Shown one piece after another: positions 1 to 6,817 of a stretch of 19,735 bases of DNA. Where the stretch lies: contig JANWKW010000098.1 in the NCBI GenBank assembly GCA_025451135.1, positions 1 through 19,735 of the forward strand, read 5' to 3'. Source of the stretch: Vulcanimicrobiia bacterium. Its GTDB lineage: Bacteria > Vulcanimicrobiota > Vulcanimicrobiia > Vulcanimicrobiales > Vulcanimicrobiaceae. The notes under the pieces are model-generated. The model was not told where the DNA came from and did not search any database. It was given only the letters and a program-made list of their open reading frames with translations. Each line of letters opens with the position of its first letter. Positions within the stretch are counted from its first letter, which is position 1. The position numbers and the translations under genes were made by a program.

Positions 1-1641
1 GACGCCCCCGTCGAACGGCGAGCGAAGGCCGGCCGAGCGCGCCAGCGCCTGGAACGGGGCTTCGCCGCCGCGCCCGCACAGCGCGACGTAGCGCGCGATC
101 GCGTCGCTGGGGTCGTCGAGCGACGCCGTCCAGAACTGGAGCGCGCAGCTCATCGCCATCACGTAGTCGATGTAGTAGAACGCGAACGCGTAGATGTGGC
201 GCTGCTGCTGCCACGCCCCGCCGTTCTCCATGTGCGGGATACCGCCCGCGACGCGCCACGGCAGATAGCGCACCTCGCACCAGCGCCACATCGCACGCCG
301 CTCCGCCGGGGTCGCGTCCGGAGCCGCATAGACGAGATGCTGGAAGTGGTCGACGGCACAGCCGTACGGGAGCAGCATCAACGATGCGGCCAGATGACGG
401 CGCCGGTAGCGCTCGGCGCCGTCGCCGAAGAAGGTCTCGAGATGAGGACGGACGAGGAACTCCATCCCCATCGAGTTGATCTCGCACGCCTCGAGCGTCG
501 GCCAGAGATAGTCGGCCAGCGGTTTGTCGCGGCTCTGCTGGCATTGGAACGCGTGACCGAGCTCGTGCACCAGCACGTTGACGTCGTGGGTCGTGCCGTT
601 GCAGTTCGCGTAGACGAACGGAAGTCCGTAGGTCGGGAACGACGTGCAGAATCCGCCGCCCGCCTTTCCGTCGCGGATCGGCAAGTCGTGAAGGCCGCCC
701 GCGATCATCATCTCGGCGAAGCGGCCGAGGGCCGGATGGGTCGCGGCGAGTGCGGCTTGCCCGGCGGTCGTGAGGTCGTCGCCGGCCGGCGGGCGCAGGC
801 GGTCCGCCGTGTCGTACACCTCGAGGTCCCACGGCATCAGACGTTCGACCCCGATGGCGCGCGCTTGGGAATCCGCGATGCGCGCGCAGAGCGGAACGAT
901 CTCGCGCACGACCTCGTCGCGCAAGCGCGCGACGTCGGCGGCCGCGTAGTCGGTGCGGCGCAGCCGCCGGTACCCGAGCGCCGTGAAGTCGGCGTAGCCG
1001 AGCGCGCGCGCGGCCGCGGTGCGCTCGCGCACCAGGCCGTCGTAGATGCGGTCGAGGTCGTCGCGGTGCGCGTCGTAGTACGCCCATTTCGCGCGGGCCG
1101 CCGCCTCGCGTACGCCGCGGTCGGCATCTTCGCCGAAGGCGGCGATGCCGGGCAACGAATAGGTCGCGTCGCCGAAGGCGATCCGCGCGCCGCCGAGCAG
1201 GGCGACGTACTCGTCTTCGAGGGCGGCCTCGGCGGCGAGGCGATCGACGATCCGGTCGTCGACGGCTTCGACGTCGCAGGCCCACAGCGCGAGCGCGTGC
1301 GCGCCGAACGCGGCTTCGACGGCCGCGCGATGCGGCGAGGCGAGGACGGCGCGCTTCAATTGCGCGTCGCGCGCGGCGTAGACCGGCTTGCGTTCGTTGG
1401 AACGGTCGGCGTCGGCCTTGCGCTCCGGATCGCCGGTCGCTTGATGGAAGCGCAAGCTCGCCATCGCCTCCCACGTCTGGATCTCGCGGCGCAGCGCGTC
1501 CCAATCGCGGACCGCCGCGATCGCGTCCTGTCCCTCTGCGGCGTCGCGGATGCGTACCGCGAGGGCCTCGTGGCGCGCGAGGACGTCCTCGTGCTCCGGT
1601 TCGCGCGGCGCGATCTCGGCGAAGGTCGTCGCGCTAAACAC
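1..1641 (-). CDS. M3-family oligoendopeptidase (partial, C-terminus beyond left edge)
   Basis: Zinc metallopeptidase that would cleave oligopeptides in the cytoplasm; no signal peptide is visible. I read 547 codons without a stop. The active site is HELGH at residues 359-363 (two zinc-ligand His and catalytic Glu360), with the third ligand expected at Glu387 in EACEINSMGMEF, which fits the M3B oligoendopeptidase pattern. Just before it is a GKAGGGFC...PFVYANCNGTTHDVN segment typical of the family. Family members are about 560-600 residues, so probably only a few tens of residues are missing. The likely start is a GTG overlapping the stop of the nitronate monooxygenase gene by 8 nt (GTGTTTAG), so the two are probably translationally coupled. 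It closes the DoxX - nitronate monooxygenase - peptidase unit. Substrate unknown. Confidence 0.9.
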   Translation of the reverse strand, partial: MFSATTFAEIAPREPEHEDVLARHEALAVRIRDAAEGQDAIAAVRDWDALRREIQTWEAMASLRFHQATGDPERKADADRSNERKPVYAARDAQLKRAVLASPHRAAVEAAFGAHALALWACDVEAVDDRIVDRLAAEAALEDEYVALLGGARIAFGDATYSLPGIAAFGEDADRGVREAAARAKWAYYDAHRDDLDRIYDGLVRERTAAARALGYADFTALGYRRLRRTDYAAADVARLRDEVVREIVPLCARIADSQARAIGVERLMPWDLEVYDTADRLRPPAGDDLTTAGQAALAATHPALGRFAEMMIAGGLHDLPIRDGKAGGGFCTSFPTYGLPFVYANCNGTTHDVNVLVHELGHAFQCQQSRDKPLADYLWPTLEACEINSMGMEFLVRPHLETFFGDGAERYRRRHLAASLMLLPYGCAVDHFQHLVYAAPDATPAERRAMWRWCEVRYLPWRVAGGIPHMENGGAWQQQRHIYAFAFYYIDYVMAMSCALQFWTASLDDPSDAIARYVALCGRGGEAPFQALARSAGLRSPFDGGV

Positions 1642-2602
1642 GTTCGACCACCTCGACGGCGCGCAGGCAGGCGGCCGCGTCGTTCGCCAACGTCTCGACG
1701 ATGTCGCGAGCGGGGCGTTCGGCGCGCAGCAGTCCGACCGACTCGCCGGCGTAGACGTGCGCGACGTCGAGATCGCGCGCTGCCTTGGCGGCCGCGAATC
1801 GCGCCCGGGCCGCGTCGTCGACCTCGCCGGCGCGATCGTGCCACTCGCTCTCGAACGCATTGCGCAGCGCGCGCCCGCGGAACTCGGCCGGCCACGGTTT
1901 GCGCTGTGCGCGATCGAACACGTCGGTCAGCACCGTCTGCGTCTCGTCGGCCGCGAGGATGCGCGCCCGCGCCTGCGGGGTCGAGCGGCTTTCGGTCGCG
2001 AGCAAGAACGGCGTGCCCACCCACGCGCCGGCGGCGCCGGCGGCGATGACCGCGGCGTAACCGCGCCCGCTCGCGATGCCGCCGGCGGCCAAGACCGGGC
2101 GGTCGGTCATGTCGAGCACGATCTGCAGGAGCGGCAGCGTGCCGACCGCGCCGGTGTGGCCGCCGGCTTCGGTGCCCTGGGCGACGAGGATATCGACCCC
2201 CGCGTCGAGCGCCTGCTGCGCCCGCGCGCGCGACTGGACTTGCGACGCCAACAGGATGCCGGCGTCGCGCACGCGTTTTGCGTACGGCGCCGGATCGCCG
2301 AAGGAGATGGAGATGAGGGCCGGTTTCGCGGCGATCGCGGTCGCGAGGAGGTGCGGACTGCGGTCGAGCACCCACGCCGCCAAGCCGATGCCGAAGCGCG
2401 GACGCGGCGGGACCGCGAGCAGCGCGAGCTGGGCTGCGATCTCGTCGTCGGACTCGTCCTCGTCGAAGCCGAGCATGCCGAACGCCCCGGCCTCGGCGAC
2501 CGCGCGGGCGAGCGCGCCGCCGGCCTGCGGCGTCATCGGAGCGTTGAGCAGCGGGACCTCGATGCCGAGGAGATCGCAGAGACGCGTGCGGGGAGAAAGC
2601 AT
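1634..2602 (-). CDS. Nitronate monooxygenase (2-nitropropane dioxygenase family)
   Basis: FMN-dependent TIM-barrel enzyme of 322 residues. Characterised relatives oxidise alkyl nitronates such as propionate-3-nitronate to the aldehyde or keto acid; some members are enoyl-ACP reductases (FabK), so the exact reaction is not certain. The N-terminus LCDLLGIEVPLLNAPM is the usual family start and supports the ATG at 2602. EAGGHTG at 145-151 carries the presumed catalytic His149, and AAGGIASGRG at 172-181 is the FMN phosphate-binding loop. It lies 53 nt behind the DoxX gene and overlaps the peptidase gene downstream by 8 nt. I see no clear Shine-Dalgarno; a GC-rich hairpin (2604-2629) ends one base before the ATG and could hinder initiation. 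Placement behind a redox-type regulator suggests detoxification, an inference. Confidence 0.9.
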   Translation of the reverse strand: MLSPRTRLCDLLGIEVPLLNAPMTPQAGGALARAVAEAGAFGMLGFDEDESDDEIAAQLALLAVPPRPRFGIGLAAWVLDRSPHLLATAIAAKPALISISFGDPAPYAKRVRDAGILLASQVQSRARAQQALDAGVDILVAQGTEAGGHTGAVGTLPLLQIVLDMTDRPVLAAGGIASGRGYAAVIAAGAAGAWVGTPFLLATESRSTPQARARILAADETQTVLTDVFDRAQRKPWPAEFRGRALRNAFESEWHDRAGEVDDAARARFAAAKAARDLDVAHVYAGESVGLLRAERPARDIVETLANDAAACLRAVEVVERV

Positions 2603-2603
2603 A

Positions 2604-2629
2604 ACGGCCGACGCGTTCGCGCCGGCCGT
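2604..2629 (-). other. Hairpin directly before the nitronate monooxygenase start
   Basis: Inverted repeat with arms ACGGCCG (2604-2610) and CGGCCGT (2623-2629), with a further GCG/CGC pairing possible inside. On the minus strand it ends one base before the ATG at 2602. No T-run follows, so it is not a classical terminator. It occupies the place where a ribosome binding site would be. Confidence 0.5.
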
Positions 2630-2646
2630 CGATGTTTCCGCGCTCG

Positions 2647-2665
2647 CGCGGCGTCTTACGCCGCG
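2647..2665. other. Inverted repeat spanning the DoxX stop codon
   Basis: Perfect 8-bp stem, CGCGGCGT (2647-2654) and ACGCCGCG (2658-2665), with a 3-nt loop. The minus-strand TAA of the DoxX gene (2656-2658) lies across the loop. It could pause or weakly terminate transcription or protect the 3' end, but there is no T-tract on either side. Confidence 0.45.
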
Positions 2666-3162
2666 GGCGTCGGCGCGGGCGTCTTCTTGATCGCGAGGTT
2701 GAGGAGCGCTTGGACAACCGCCAGGCCGTACAGGACCCAGATGACGGTCGTCGAGGTGAGCAGCGTCAGGCCGAACGCGTGGTCCAACGAGTAGGCACCG
2801 AACCCGGTGAACGGCAGCGCGAACGCCCCGGCGATATAGAGGACCGGCATCTCCCAGCCGTTGCCGGTGCTGAGGAAGCCGTTCTTGATATGGACGGTCA
2901 GGATAGCGACCAGCATCACGCCGAGCACGGCCGCCGGCCCGAGTGCGCCGAGGAATCCGAGCGCGACCAGCAGGCCGCCGCCGAACTCGCCGAGACCGGC
3001 AGCGGCGGCGAAGAGCTTGCCGGGTTTGAAGCCGATAGATTCGAACCAGCCGCCGGTGCCGGCGATCCCGTAGCCCCCGAACCAGCCGAAGAGCTTCTGC
3101 GCGCCATGAACGGCCAGCCCAAGGCCGATGATCAGGCGCACGATCAAGAGTGCAGTATCCAT
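2656..3162 (-). CDS. DoxX-family membrane protein
   Basis: Integral membrane protein of 168 residues with four to five hydrophobic helices, roughly 5-23, 50-72, 77-95, 105-122 and 134-156. The VHGAQKLFGWFGGYG segment at 18-32 and the Gly-rich helix after FKPGKLF are typical of DoxX/DoxD proteins (the CatD/MhqP/YphA group), which are linked to thiosulfate, quinone and electrophile stress metabolism; no enzymatic residue can be assigned. The C-terminus KKTPAPTPAA is a short tail. It is the first gene of a minus-strand unit and diverges from an HxlR-type regulator, the arrangement expected if that regulator controls it. An AGGA lies about 12 nt before the ATG, somewhat far for a ribosome binding site. 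Confidence 0.9.
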   Translation of the reverse strand: MDTALLIVRLIIGLGLAVHGAQKLFGWFGGYGIAGTGGWFESIGFKPGKLFAAAAGLGEFGGGLLVALGFLGALGPAAVLGVMLVAILTVHIKNGFLSTGNGWEMPVLYIAGAFALPFTGFGAYSLDHAFGLTLLTSTTVIWVLYGLAVVQALLNLAIKKTPAPTPAA

Positions 3163-3201
3163 GATGACGTGGTGTCCTTCCGCGACCGTTGTCGCTTGCC
3201 G

Positions 3202-3230
3202 TTGCCTACCTACTTATGGTAAGTTATAAG
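3202..3230 (+). promoter_or_regulatory. Sigma70-like promoter of the HxlR regulator
   Basis: TTGCCT at 3202-3207 and TATAAG at 3225-3230 are separated by exactly 17 nt and lie about 45 nt before the proposed start of the regulator. The region is clearly AT-richer than its surroundings. The divergent DoxX promoter must lie in the same short interval, but I could not fix its boxes (TATAAC reads leftward at 3228-3223 without a convincing -35). Confidence 0.6.
3212..3224. promoter_or_regulatory. Probable HxlR operator palindrome
   Basis: Perfect inverted repeat ACTTA-TGG-TAAGT lying wholly inside the spacer of the rightward promoter; the regulator bound here would block RNA polymerase. Read one base wider it is TACT-N7-AGTT, similar in shape to the TACT...AGTA repeats I recall for the YodB/CatR regulators of Bacillus. 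A second, longer inverted repeat, (T)AAGTAGGTAGG on the minus strand (3216-3205) and AAGTAGGCAGG on the plus strand (3262-3272), 10 of 11 matching, brackets the promoter and could be an additional site. Binding is inferred. Confidence 0.55.
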
Positions 3231-3274
3231 CCAAGGCTACCACCGGGCGTGTGGCTATGTCAAGTAGGCAGGTT

Positions 3275-3622
3275 ATGGAAAGTAAGCACCAAGACGAGAT
3301 CGTCCAACTCTGTCCCCGGTACCACCGCGCGATCGAACTGATCGGCCGGCGCTGGACCGGTGCGGTTATCCGCGTCCTGTTCGCCGGACCGCGCCGATTC
3401 AACGAGATCCTGGCGCGCATCCCGGGCATCTCGGACCGGCTCCTGACCGAGCGTCTGCGCGAACTCGAGCAGGCCGAGATCGTCTCGCGCGCGGTCGAGA
3501 CGGGTTCGCCGGTTCGCGTCACCTACGGCTTGACGGCGATGGGGCGCGATCTGGAAGGGCCGCTCGGCGAGATCGGCCGATGGGCCGAACGCTGGTTGCC
3601 GGCAGAGGCGACCGCCCTCTAG
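3275..3622 (+). CDS. HxlR-family (YodB/CatR-like) transcriptional regulator
   Basis: Winged helix-turn-helix DNA-binding protein of 115 residues that should act as a dimer. The segments CPRYHRAIELIGRRWTGAVI, GPRRFNEILARIPGIS, LLTERLRELEQAEIVSRAV and VRVTYGLTAMG follow the HxlR fold end to end. It resembles Bacillus YodB closely, including a single Cys near the N-terminus (Cys13, in the CP pair matching the redox-sensing Cys6 of YodB); the two C-terminal cysteines of YodB are absent, so it would be a one-cysteine sensor. I prefer the ATG at 3275, with TAGG 6 nt upstream; in-frame GTG 3251 and ATG 3257 would add 8 or 6 residues. Its stop overlaps the convergent deacetylase stop in a shared CTAG. 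Likely autoregulated and controlling DoxX. Confidence 0.9.
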   Translation: MESKHQDEIVQLCPRYHRAIELIGRRWTGAVIRVLFAGPRRFNEILARIPGISDRLLTERLRELEQAEIVSRAVETGSPVRVTYGLTAMGRDLEGPLGEIGRWAERWLPAEATAL

Positions 3623-4551
3623 GGCTCGACCGTCTTCGTCAGATCCCGTGCGAGCACGAACGTGATGCCGCGCCGCTGCAGTTCCGGATAGAGCGCCCGG
3701 ACGGCCGCCAGCGTGGCGGCGCGCGGGTGCCCGATCGCGATCGCGCTCCCGTTCTTGACCGCGATGTCGGCGGCCGCGCGCAGCTGCCCCTCGACCGCGG
3801 TTTCCTCGTCGACGTTGTCGAGGAAGACGTCGCGCGACGCGGTCGCGAGACCCGCCTTCGATGCGACCTCCTGCGCGACCGAGTTCGACGCCGTCCGCGA
3901 ATCGATGAAGAAGAGGCCGTCGCGCTTGGCGACGATGGCGCGCACGACGTCGTCCATGACGCGCGCGTCGGCGCTGCCCTTGCTGCCTTCGTGGTTGTTG
4001 ACGCCCTGCGCGAGCGGCACTTGCGCGAGATCGTCGTCGACCTGCGCGGCGATCTGCGCGTCGCTCATCTCGGTGGTGACCTTGCCTTTGCCCGGATCCA
4101 TGCCCGAGACGGTCTCCATGGGCAGGTGCAGCATCACGCCCTTGCCGGCGGCGCTCGCCTCTTGCGCGATCGCCGCGGTGTAGCGCACGTCGGGCAGCAC
4201 CGAGAGCGTGAGCGGGATCGGCAGCGCGATGAAGCCGCGCTCGGTTTCCGGCCACTGTCCGCAATCGTCGACGATCAGCGCGAGCCGCGGCCCGGTCGTC
4301 ACGGCTGACCGCTCCGTTCCGGGCGACGCGGCGACGGTCGGCGACGCGACCGGTTGGATCGTCGCCTGCGGCCGCTCGGGCCTGACGGCTTCGACGGGAG
4401 CGGCCGTTGCGCGCGACACCGGCGCATGTCGCGGCGTTTGTCGCGACGGTCGCAGCAGCGAGCATCCGACGATCGCGGCGATCGCGATCAGCGCGGCGAG
4501 GACGAAGACTCCGCGCGACGACCGGCGAGCCCGTCGTTTCGATGTCTTCAC
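3619..4551 (-). CDS. Divergent polysaccharide deacetylase (YibQ/DUF610), probable lipoprotein
   Basis: Protein of 310 residues. A basic N-terminus and one hydrophobic helix (about 14-29) end in IVGC, a usable lipobox with Cys30, followed by a Pro/Ala/Thr-rich linker (31-87) and the catalytic-like domain (88-310). The domain shows the YibQ pattern: ALIVDDCG (91-98), LPIPLTLSVLP, MLHLPME (140-146), GVNNHEGSKGS (183-193), FIDSRT (215-220), RDVFLDN (240-246) and IGHP (273-276). These Asp and His residues suit a metal-dependent carbohydrate esterase fold, but the substrate of the family is not established; a cell-envelope polymer is likely. The GTG start overlaps the Rieske gene stop as GTGA, so the two are coupled. 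The long reading-frame extension upstream is a shadow of that gene. Confidence 0.88.
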   Translation of the reverse strand: MKTSKRRARRSSRGVFVLAALIAIAAIVGCSLLRPSRQTPRHAPVSRATAAPVEAVRPERPQATIQPVASPTVAASPGTERSAVTTGPRLALIVDDCGQWPETERGFIALPIPLTLSVLPDVRYTAAIAQEASAAGKGVMLHLPMETVSGMDPGKGKVTTEMSDAQIAAQVDDDLAQVPLAQGVNNHEGSKGSADARVMDDVVRAIVAKRDGLFFIDSRTASNSVAQEVASKAGLATASRDVFLDNVDEETAVEGQLRAAADIAVKNGSAIAIGHPRAATLAAVRALYPELQRRGITFVLARDLTKTVEP

Positions 4552-5663
4552 GCGGTCTCCATGAGGGCGAGGTAGTGCCGATCGAAGGCTTCGAGCAGGC
4601 CCTCCGAACGCGCGTACGGTCCGGGTCGGTAGGCTCGCGAAGCGATGCCGAGCTGGCTCAGTTCGCTGACGTGCCAGTCCTGACGGTTGGTGGTGTCCCA
4701 GAACGCCGCGACGTCGTCCGGGTCGAAACCGGGCGAATCCATCTCGGCCGGAGCGAAGAGCAACTGACAGACGACTCTTGTGCGATCGACCGCGAGCGGT
4801 TCGATGACGTGGGCCATCGCGTACTCCGCCTGCAGGCTCAGCAGCATGGTCGGGAAGATCGTATAGTAGTAGGCCCGATGAAGATCCTCGCCGCCGACGT
4901 GGCCGAGCGGCGTCAAGCGCGCGTCCGCACCGGTCGCCAGTCTGTGCACGCCCTCGCGCAAGTCCGAGTAGCCGCCCAAGACGGGACCTTCGTGCAAGTC
5001 GTTGCGCCCGCTGTCCCACGGCGAGAGCTTCTCGAGCTGCGGATGGATGACCGGGCAGTGGTAACACTCGGAGTAGTTCTGGAAGAGCAGTTTCCAGTTC
5101 GCGGCGACCTCATAGTCGAAGCTCTGCGCGACGCGGAGCGTGTCGAGTCGCCACGCGGAGAACCGGCCGGCCAGCGGCGCGAGCGCTTCCGCGAACGGCA
5201 CGGCGTCGGGTGCGAGGTTGACGAAGACGAAGCCGCACCACTCTTCGACCCGGGCTTCGAACAAAGCGTAACCGTCGAGGTCGAAGCCCGGCGTGTCGTC
5301 CATGTGGCGCGCGGCCTTCAGCCGGCCGTCGAGTCCGTAGGTCCAGGCATGATACGGGCACTGGATGGACCCGCCGAATCGTCCGGAGCGTTCCTGACAC
5401 ATGCGCGTCCCGCGATGGCCGCAGACGTTGAAGAAGGCGCGCAACGCGGCATCGGCGCTCCGGACGACGATCAGGCTCTCGCCGGCGATCTCGACGGTCT
5501 TGAACGCTCCGGTCTCGGGGAACTCGTCGACGCGCCCGGCGACGATCCACGAGCGTGCGAAGATACGCTCGCGCTCACGCGCGAAGACCGCGGGGTCGCA
5601 GTACCAGCGCGCGTCGAGGGTCCGCGCCCCGGCGGTCGCGCGGGCCTGCGAGAAGGTGGTCAC
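4548..5663 (-). CDS. Rieske non-heme iron oxygenase, alpha subunit
   Basis: Aromatic-ring-hydroxylating-type oxygenase of 371 residues. The Rieske [2Fe-2S] ligands are Cys81, His83, Cys102 and His105 (CGHRG...CPYHAW). The catalytic domain has NYSECYHCPVIHP (197-208): Glu199 bridges the two metal centres and His202 and His207 bind iron; the third ligand is probably an Asp near 314-329 (TNRQD), inferred by position. The C-terminal NRQDWHVSELSQLGIASRAY...PGPYARSE block and the Glu in place of Asp at the bridge resemble the carnitine/glycine-betaine/choline oxygenase group (CntA, GbcA) more than ring dioxygenases. No reductase or ferredoxin is encoded nearby, so electrons must come from elsewhere. 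The GTG start overlaps the preceding membrane-protein stop (GTGA), and the stop overlaps the deacetylase start. Confidence 0.93.
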   Translation of the reverse strand: MTTFSQARATAGARTLDARWYCDPAVFARERERIFARSWIVAGRVDEFPETGAFKTVEIAGESLIVVRSADAALRAFFNVCGHRGTRMCQERSGRFGGSIQCPYHAWTYGLDGRLKAARHMDDTPGFDLDGYALFEARVEEWCGFVFVNLAPDAVPFAEALAPLAGRFSAWRLDTLRVAQSFDYEVAANWKLLFQNYSECYHCPVIHPQLEKLSPWDSGRNDLHEGPVLGGYSDLREGVHRLATGADARLTPLGHVGGEDLHRAYYYTIFPTMLLSLQAEYAMAHVIEPLAVDRTRVVCQLLFAPAEMDSPGFDPDDVAAFWDTTNRQDWHVSELSQLGIASRAYRPGPYARSEGLLEAFDRHYLALMETA

Positions 5664-6127
5664 GGCGTCTGGTCGGGCACCACTGCGCGCGGATGCAGCG
5701 GCAGCGTGGCATACTTGTAGCCGAAGTACGCGCCGATCGCGTAGAACACGACGTCCATGAAGGTGAAGGTCGTGCTCATCACCTCGGCTACGTGCGGGAC
5801 GAGTCCGAGGAAGACGTCGACATACGAGGCATGATCGTGCGCGGCGACGCCGGCGACCACGGTCAGGAAGTTGCCGAGCGCGCAGCCGAAGACGGTGAGG
5901 ACGGCAGATGCGACGGCGAAGCGCCCGTCGTGCCCGCGACCGGCGAAGCGCACGGCGAACGCGACGGCAAAGCCGACGCCGATCGCCATGAAGCCGATCT
6001 GGAAGTTCGTCGCGGCGGTGATGGCGGCCCAGGCGATCGCGGCGAGAGCGGCGGCCGCGAGGCCGGCGAGGATGCCGACGACGAGATTCCCGTCATCGCG
6101 CGGGTCGGTCGAAGAGAACACGGTCAT
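5660..6127 (-). CDS. Small four-helix membrane protein, unknown function
   Basis: Protein of 155 residues with hydrophobic helices at about 15-38, 42-62, 69-95 and 121-140. A glycine-rich helix running into AVRFAGRGHDGRF followed by LTVFGCALGNFL looks like a membrane module I have seen at the end of many uncharacterised bacterial proteins, but I cannot name the family. It has no catalytic motif. The ATG at 6127 is the first sensible start: the reading frame is open further upstream only as a shadow of msrA. There is no clear ribosome binding site; a small GGCCG/CGGCC hairpin ends right before the ATG. It overlaps the Rieske gene by 4 nt, so it could be a membrane partner of that enzyme, which is speculation. 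Confidence 0.75.
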   Translation of the reverse strand: MTVFSSTDPRDDGNLVVGILAGLAAAALAAIAWAAITAATNFQIGFMAIGVGFAVAFAVRFAGRGHDGRFAVASAVLTVFGCALGNFLTVVAGVAAHDHASYVDVFLGLVPHVAEVMSTTFTFMDVVFYAIGAYFGYKYATLPLHPRAVVPDQTP

Positions 6128-6145
6128 GGCCGCTTGCTTTCGGCC
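6128..6145 (-). other. Short hairpin abutting the start of the small membrane protein
   Basis: Arms GGCCG and CGGCC (minus-strand order) with an 8-nt loop end directly before the ATG at 6127. Short stem; chance occurrence is possible in such GC-rich DNA. Confidence 0.3.
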
Positions 6146-6165
6146 TGCGGCTAGCGACTCTCCCG

Positions 6166-6780
6166 CTAGCGCTTGAGAAGGCCCGGGAAGAGCCGCCCGA
6201 GATTTTCCACCTTCGGCCGGTCGTTGAAGACGATGTACGGCTCGTTCGGGTTGTGGTCCATGTAGTGCTGATGGTAGTCTTCGGCCGGATAGAACGCGTG
6301 GAACGCGACAACTTGGGTCACGACCGGCGCGCCGTAGACGTGCCGCTTCGTCAGGCCCGCGATGTATGCGAGCGAACTCGCGCGCTGCGCCGGGGTCGTG
6401 TAGAAGATCGCCGAGCGGTATTGCGTGCCTTCGTCCGGGCCTTGGCGGTTGAGCTGGGTCGGGTCGTGTGCGACCAGGAAATAGACGTCGAGCAATTGTT
6501 GGAACGAGATCACGCGCGGGTCGTAGGCGATCTTGACGGACTCGGCATGGCCGGTCTCGCCGCCGCTCACGATGTCGTAGTGCGCGGTCGAGGCGCTGCC
6601 GCCCGAGAATCCGACGGTCGTGTCGGTGACGCCGCGCAGACGCTCGAAGACGCCCTGCATGCCCCAGAAACACCCGCCCGCGAGGACGACGGTCTGGGTA
6701 ACGGGCGCCGAGGCGGGAGCGCTGACGGGGAAGAGCAGGGCTACCAGGCCGAGGATGAGGACGCGGAGCAGAGGCTTCAT
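6166..6780 (-). CDS. msrA: Peptide methionine-(S)-sulfoxide reductase MsrA, exported, single-cysteine
   Basis: Reduces the S-sulfoxide of methionine in proteins. The first 25 residues (MKPLLRVLILGLVALLFPVS then APASA) are a signal peptide, so it should act outside the cytoplasm. GGCFWGMQGVF holds catalytic Cys37, and TGHAESVKIAYDP holds Glu80, 43 residues later as in E. coli MsrA. DEGTQYRSAIFY and YPAEDYHQHYMDHNP complete the family. There is no other cysteine in the 204 residues, so the usual resolving cysteines are missing and regeneration must use an external thiol. The start at 6780 gives the signal peptide; the open frame beyond it is a shadow. It lies 37 nt behind the YkvA gene and before the small membrane protein, probably in one transcript. 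No MsrB is present. Confidence 0.95.
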   Translation of the reverse strand: MKPLLRVLILGLVALLFPVSAPASAPVTQTVVLAGGCFWGMQGVFERLRGVTDTTVGFSGGSASTAHYDIVSGGETGHAESVKIAYDPRVISFQQLLDVYFLVAHDPTQLNRQGPDEGTQYRSAIFYTTPAQRASSLAYIAGLTKRHVYGAPVVTQVVAFHAFYPAEDYHQHYMDHNPNEPYIVFNDRPKVENLGRLFPGLLKR

Positions 6781-6817
6781 GCCTATGTAACGCAGACCGG
6801 CCGGGTCTTGGATGCGG

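Noticed and set aside
2604..2665. Rho-independent terminator after DoxX
   Set aside because: Stems are good but there is no T-run on the transcribed strand; recorded as inverted repeats only.
196..2794. Very long plus-strand open frames (617 and 414 residues) opposite the peptidase and nitronate monooxygenase
   Set aside because: Arg/Val/Glu-rich translations without domain structure; they mirror minus-strand genes that carry clear motifs. Typical GC-rich shadow frames.
4407..5720. 437-residue plus-strand open frame opposite the Rieske oxygenase
   Set aside because: Shadow of a gene whose iron ligands are all present on the minus strand.
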